This document shows, piece by piece, positions 5,406 through 7,089 of a stretch of DNA of 7,089 nt. Origin of the DNA: Elusimicrobiaceae bacterium (GTDB taxonomy: Bacteria > Elusimicrobiota > Elusimicrobia > Elusimicrobiales > Elusimicrobiaceae). Position 1 is the stretch's first letter, and the number at the start of each line of letters is the position of its first letter. A program made the translations under genes and the position numbers. Location: NCBI GenBank assembly GCA_024405075.1, contig JAKSPG010000062.1, positions 1-7,089 on the forward strand. Direction: 5' to 3'. The notes beneath the pieces were generated by a model. That model was not told where the DNA came from, ran no database searches, and saw only the letters and a list, made by a program, of their open reading frames with translations.

Positions 5406-7089
5406 CGCCGCCTCCACCGCCGTGGCCGCCGCCCGCATGTCCGCCGCCGTGGCTGCCGCCCCCGCCGGAAGAACGCACACAGCCGGGGAAACTCTTGGAA
5501 ACAAACCGCGCGCCACCGGCACAAGCAGTACATTTTTCTACTACGGCTTTGGAAAGAATTTTTTCAAACCGTTCAATCCATTGATTTTCCAATCCCAGCG
5601 CAAAGGCAAAGGGTAAAAACCGGCAGAAGATTTTTTCCGCATCGGCGGGGTTAGAAGCCGCCACGCGGTTTACTTCGGCCGTTTTCATATATTTTTTAAA
5701 CCCGTAAATGTGAGCAAATAAATCCCGCCCGGCCGGGGTTACGTTGCGGATTAAACTGGCGTAAAAAGCAAAACCCCACATGCCGGCCACAAACAAAACC
5801 TGGCATATAGCGGCTGTCGGCGGAGATTTTAGGAGTATACCTACCCAAAATATTCCGTAAAATGCGCTTAACAATAGGCCTACACCTGTTTTTATCCACA
5901 AGTTGGGTACAAAAACGGCCATCGCTAAAAAGAACACCGCAAAGTGGCAATTTATAAAAATAAAAGGCGCGGGTTGTGGCATAAATAAAAATGGGACAAT
6001 GCCCAGGGCGGCCAACATCAACCCTGCTTTGGCTATGTACGAAGTGTTGCTTACAACATAAAATTTACTTTGTTGTTTGAAGTGTTCTTGAATTTCTTGG
6101 CGCATTTTATTAAATTTTTCTGCCGAGGACGGGCTTAAATTAAGTGCGCCCCCTATGTGGCGTAGCATAATCTGTTCTTCGGCGGGTAAGGACTGTTCAT
6201 CTTTGTCAAAGTACCGGGTAATGACAGCTTTGGTAGAAGAAAAAAATTCTTTCTTTTCTGTTATTTCTATATACCCCTGCATGGCTAGATCAAGTAACGC
6301 ACACGTTAGGACCGTTGTATCCAAACTTTGTGTGCACAGGTACTGCATAGACGCCAGGGCAATATATTGCAGTGGCTCATATTGGGCAACGGCCACATAG
6401 GCCGGATCTTGACCGACTTTAAGCCAAGTGTGTATAAAGTAGACAAATAAGCACGCGGCTAACAAGAGCGAAAAAAGTGCCGGTCCGGAAAATACTTGAA
6501 CATTTTGTTTCCACCACGGTTGCGCAACAACGGTACCTTTGTTAAAAGGAACGGCAACGGTGAATCCTTCTTGCGGGGCCAAAGGGCGGGTGGTTTCAAA
6601 GGTAAGCTCGCCGGTTTGGACGGCCTGGTTTTGCTTGGATCCTTTGTGCCCGGTATAGGTGGAAATGCCGTCGGCTTGGATATGCGTTCCAGGTGGGAAA
6701 GAGAGGTGTACGCGGGCTTTATCAATAGTAAAATTCCAGTCGTTGCCAGTTACGTTCCAGTAAATCTCATTATAATGGGTGTAGGAATCCACGGCTCCCG
6801 CAAACGTGTAGGTAAATATGTAAGTGTGCTGACCTTGTGGAATATAGTTGTCGTTTCCAAAGTTAACGCGCAAATTGCCGTTTTTATGTTCCGTGAAAAA
6901 GGGGTGAGTTTGGCCGTCCATAGTTAAGGAAAGGGGGGTGGCGTTTTCCTTCAGCGAAGTGGGAATATCGCGGTAGATGCCGCGGCGGATTTGTTGATGG
7001 CGGACGTTGAGGGAAATCGTCTCTGACACGTGGATAGTACCGTCCGGCTGTACCTTTATATCCGTATCAAACAGGTAGATTTTTTCCGG
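5395..7089 (-). CDS. DUF2207-family membrane protein, N-terminus missing
   Basis: The frame stays open to the right edge (564 residues visible), and residues before the GTG at 7029 (FDTDIKVQPDGTIHVSET) match the usual DUF2207 opening, so that GTG is an internal valine and the real start with its signal peptide lies outside. Numbered from the window edge, an extracytoplasmic beta-rich domain (about 1-195, with GIYRDIP near 37-43) is followed by a membrane segment at about 202-222. Next is a probably cytoplasmic part containing LLDLAMQGYIEI (266-277, a winged-helix-like family motif). Four more hydrophobic segments lie at about 353-371, 376-396, 401-420 and 426-447. The conserved IYGFKKYMKTAE and FLPFAFALGLENQW stretches (about 461-504) come next. 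The C-terminus has Cys520, Cys523 and Cys537 and a Gly/His/Ser tail (541-564) ending in seven Gly and Arg. Gly-rich tails are common in this family. The function of the family is not established. Confidence 0.9.
   Translation of the reverse strand, partial: PEKIYLFDTDIKVQPDGTIHVSETISLNVRHQQIRRGIYRDIPTSLKENATPLSLTMDGQTHPFFTEHKNGNLRVNFGNDNYIPQGQHTYIFTYTFAGAVDSYTHYNEIYWNVTGNDWNFTIDKARVHLSFPPGTHIQADGISTYTGHKGSKQNQAVQTGELTFETTRPLAPQEGFTVAVPFNKGTVVAQPWWKQNVQVFSGPALFSLLLAACLFVYFIHTWLKVGQDPAYVAVAQYEPLQYIALASMQYLCTQSLDTTVLTCALLDLAMQGYIEITEKKEFFSSTKAVITRYFDKDEQSLPAEEQIMLRHIGGALNLSPSSAEKFNKMRQEIQEHFKQQSKFYVVSNTSYIAKAGLMLAALGIVPFLFMPQPAPFIFINCHFAVFFLAMAVFVPNLWIKTGVGLLLSAFYGIFWVGILLKSPPTAAICQVLFVAGMWGFAFYASLIRNVTPAGRDLFAHIYGFKKYMKTAEVNRVAASNPADAEKIFCRFLPFAFALGLENQWIERFEKILSKAVVEKCTACAGGARFVSKSFPGCVRSSGGGGSHGGGHAGGGHGGGGGGGR

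Noticed and set aside
7027..7029. GTG as the start of the DUF2207 gene
   Set aside because: The frame stays open upstream to the edge of the window and those residues match the expected N-terminal strands of the family, so the start is outside.

Overview
The window reads as a chromosomal segment of a diderm bacterium, most likely a gut-associated member of the Elusimicrobiota. The lineage call rests mainly on the pilin-like gene, whose N-terminal helix closely resembles the large pilin-like families I associate with that phylum. This is an inference from memory, not from a search. No transposase, integrase, phage gene or CRISPR array is visible.

Left to right: positions 1-248 hold no convincing protein gene. 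Read on the minus strand, they fold into an ordered series of helices, including a 10-bp closing helix around a three-way junction. They sit behind an extended -10 promoter, so I call an unassigned structured RNA that runs off the left edge. Positions 289-2592 are a tight minus-strand operon, in transcription order plsY, gpsA, a HU-family gene and a small anchored Pro/Ala/Glu-rich protein. GpsA makes glycerol-3-phosphate and PlsY acylates it, so the first two genes form the entry to phospholipid synthesis. A secreted trypsin-like serine protease follows on the plus strand (2680-3675). It converges on miaA, a tRNA-modification gene (minus, 3729-4658), across a perfect bidirectional terminator hairpin.

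From 4659 to 4783 lies a divergent promoter region. On the plus side it drives a type IV pilin-like gene (4784-5359) through a perfect TTGACA box and an extended -10 element, with an 11-T homopolymer in the spacer. The right end (5395-7089, minus) is a DUF2207-family membrane protein with a Gly/His-rich tail. Its N-terminus lies beyond the window.

Two features deserve most attention. One is the structured RNA at the left edge, where five G.U wobbles fix its strand. The other is a repeated start architecture, TATAAT then exactly six bases then ATG without a Shine-Dalgarno site, at plsY and miaA (a weaker version at the protease), which suggests leaderless mRNAs. The T11 promoter tract is a candidate phase-variable switch for the surface pilin. 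I see no dedicated new multi-gene system; most of the protein genes are recognisable.
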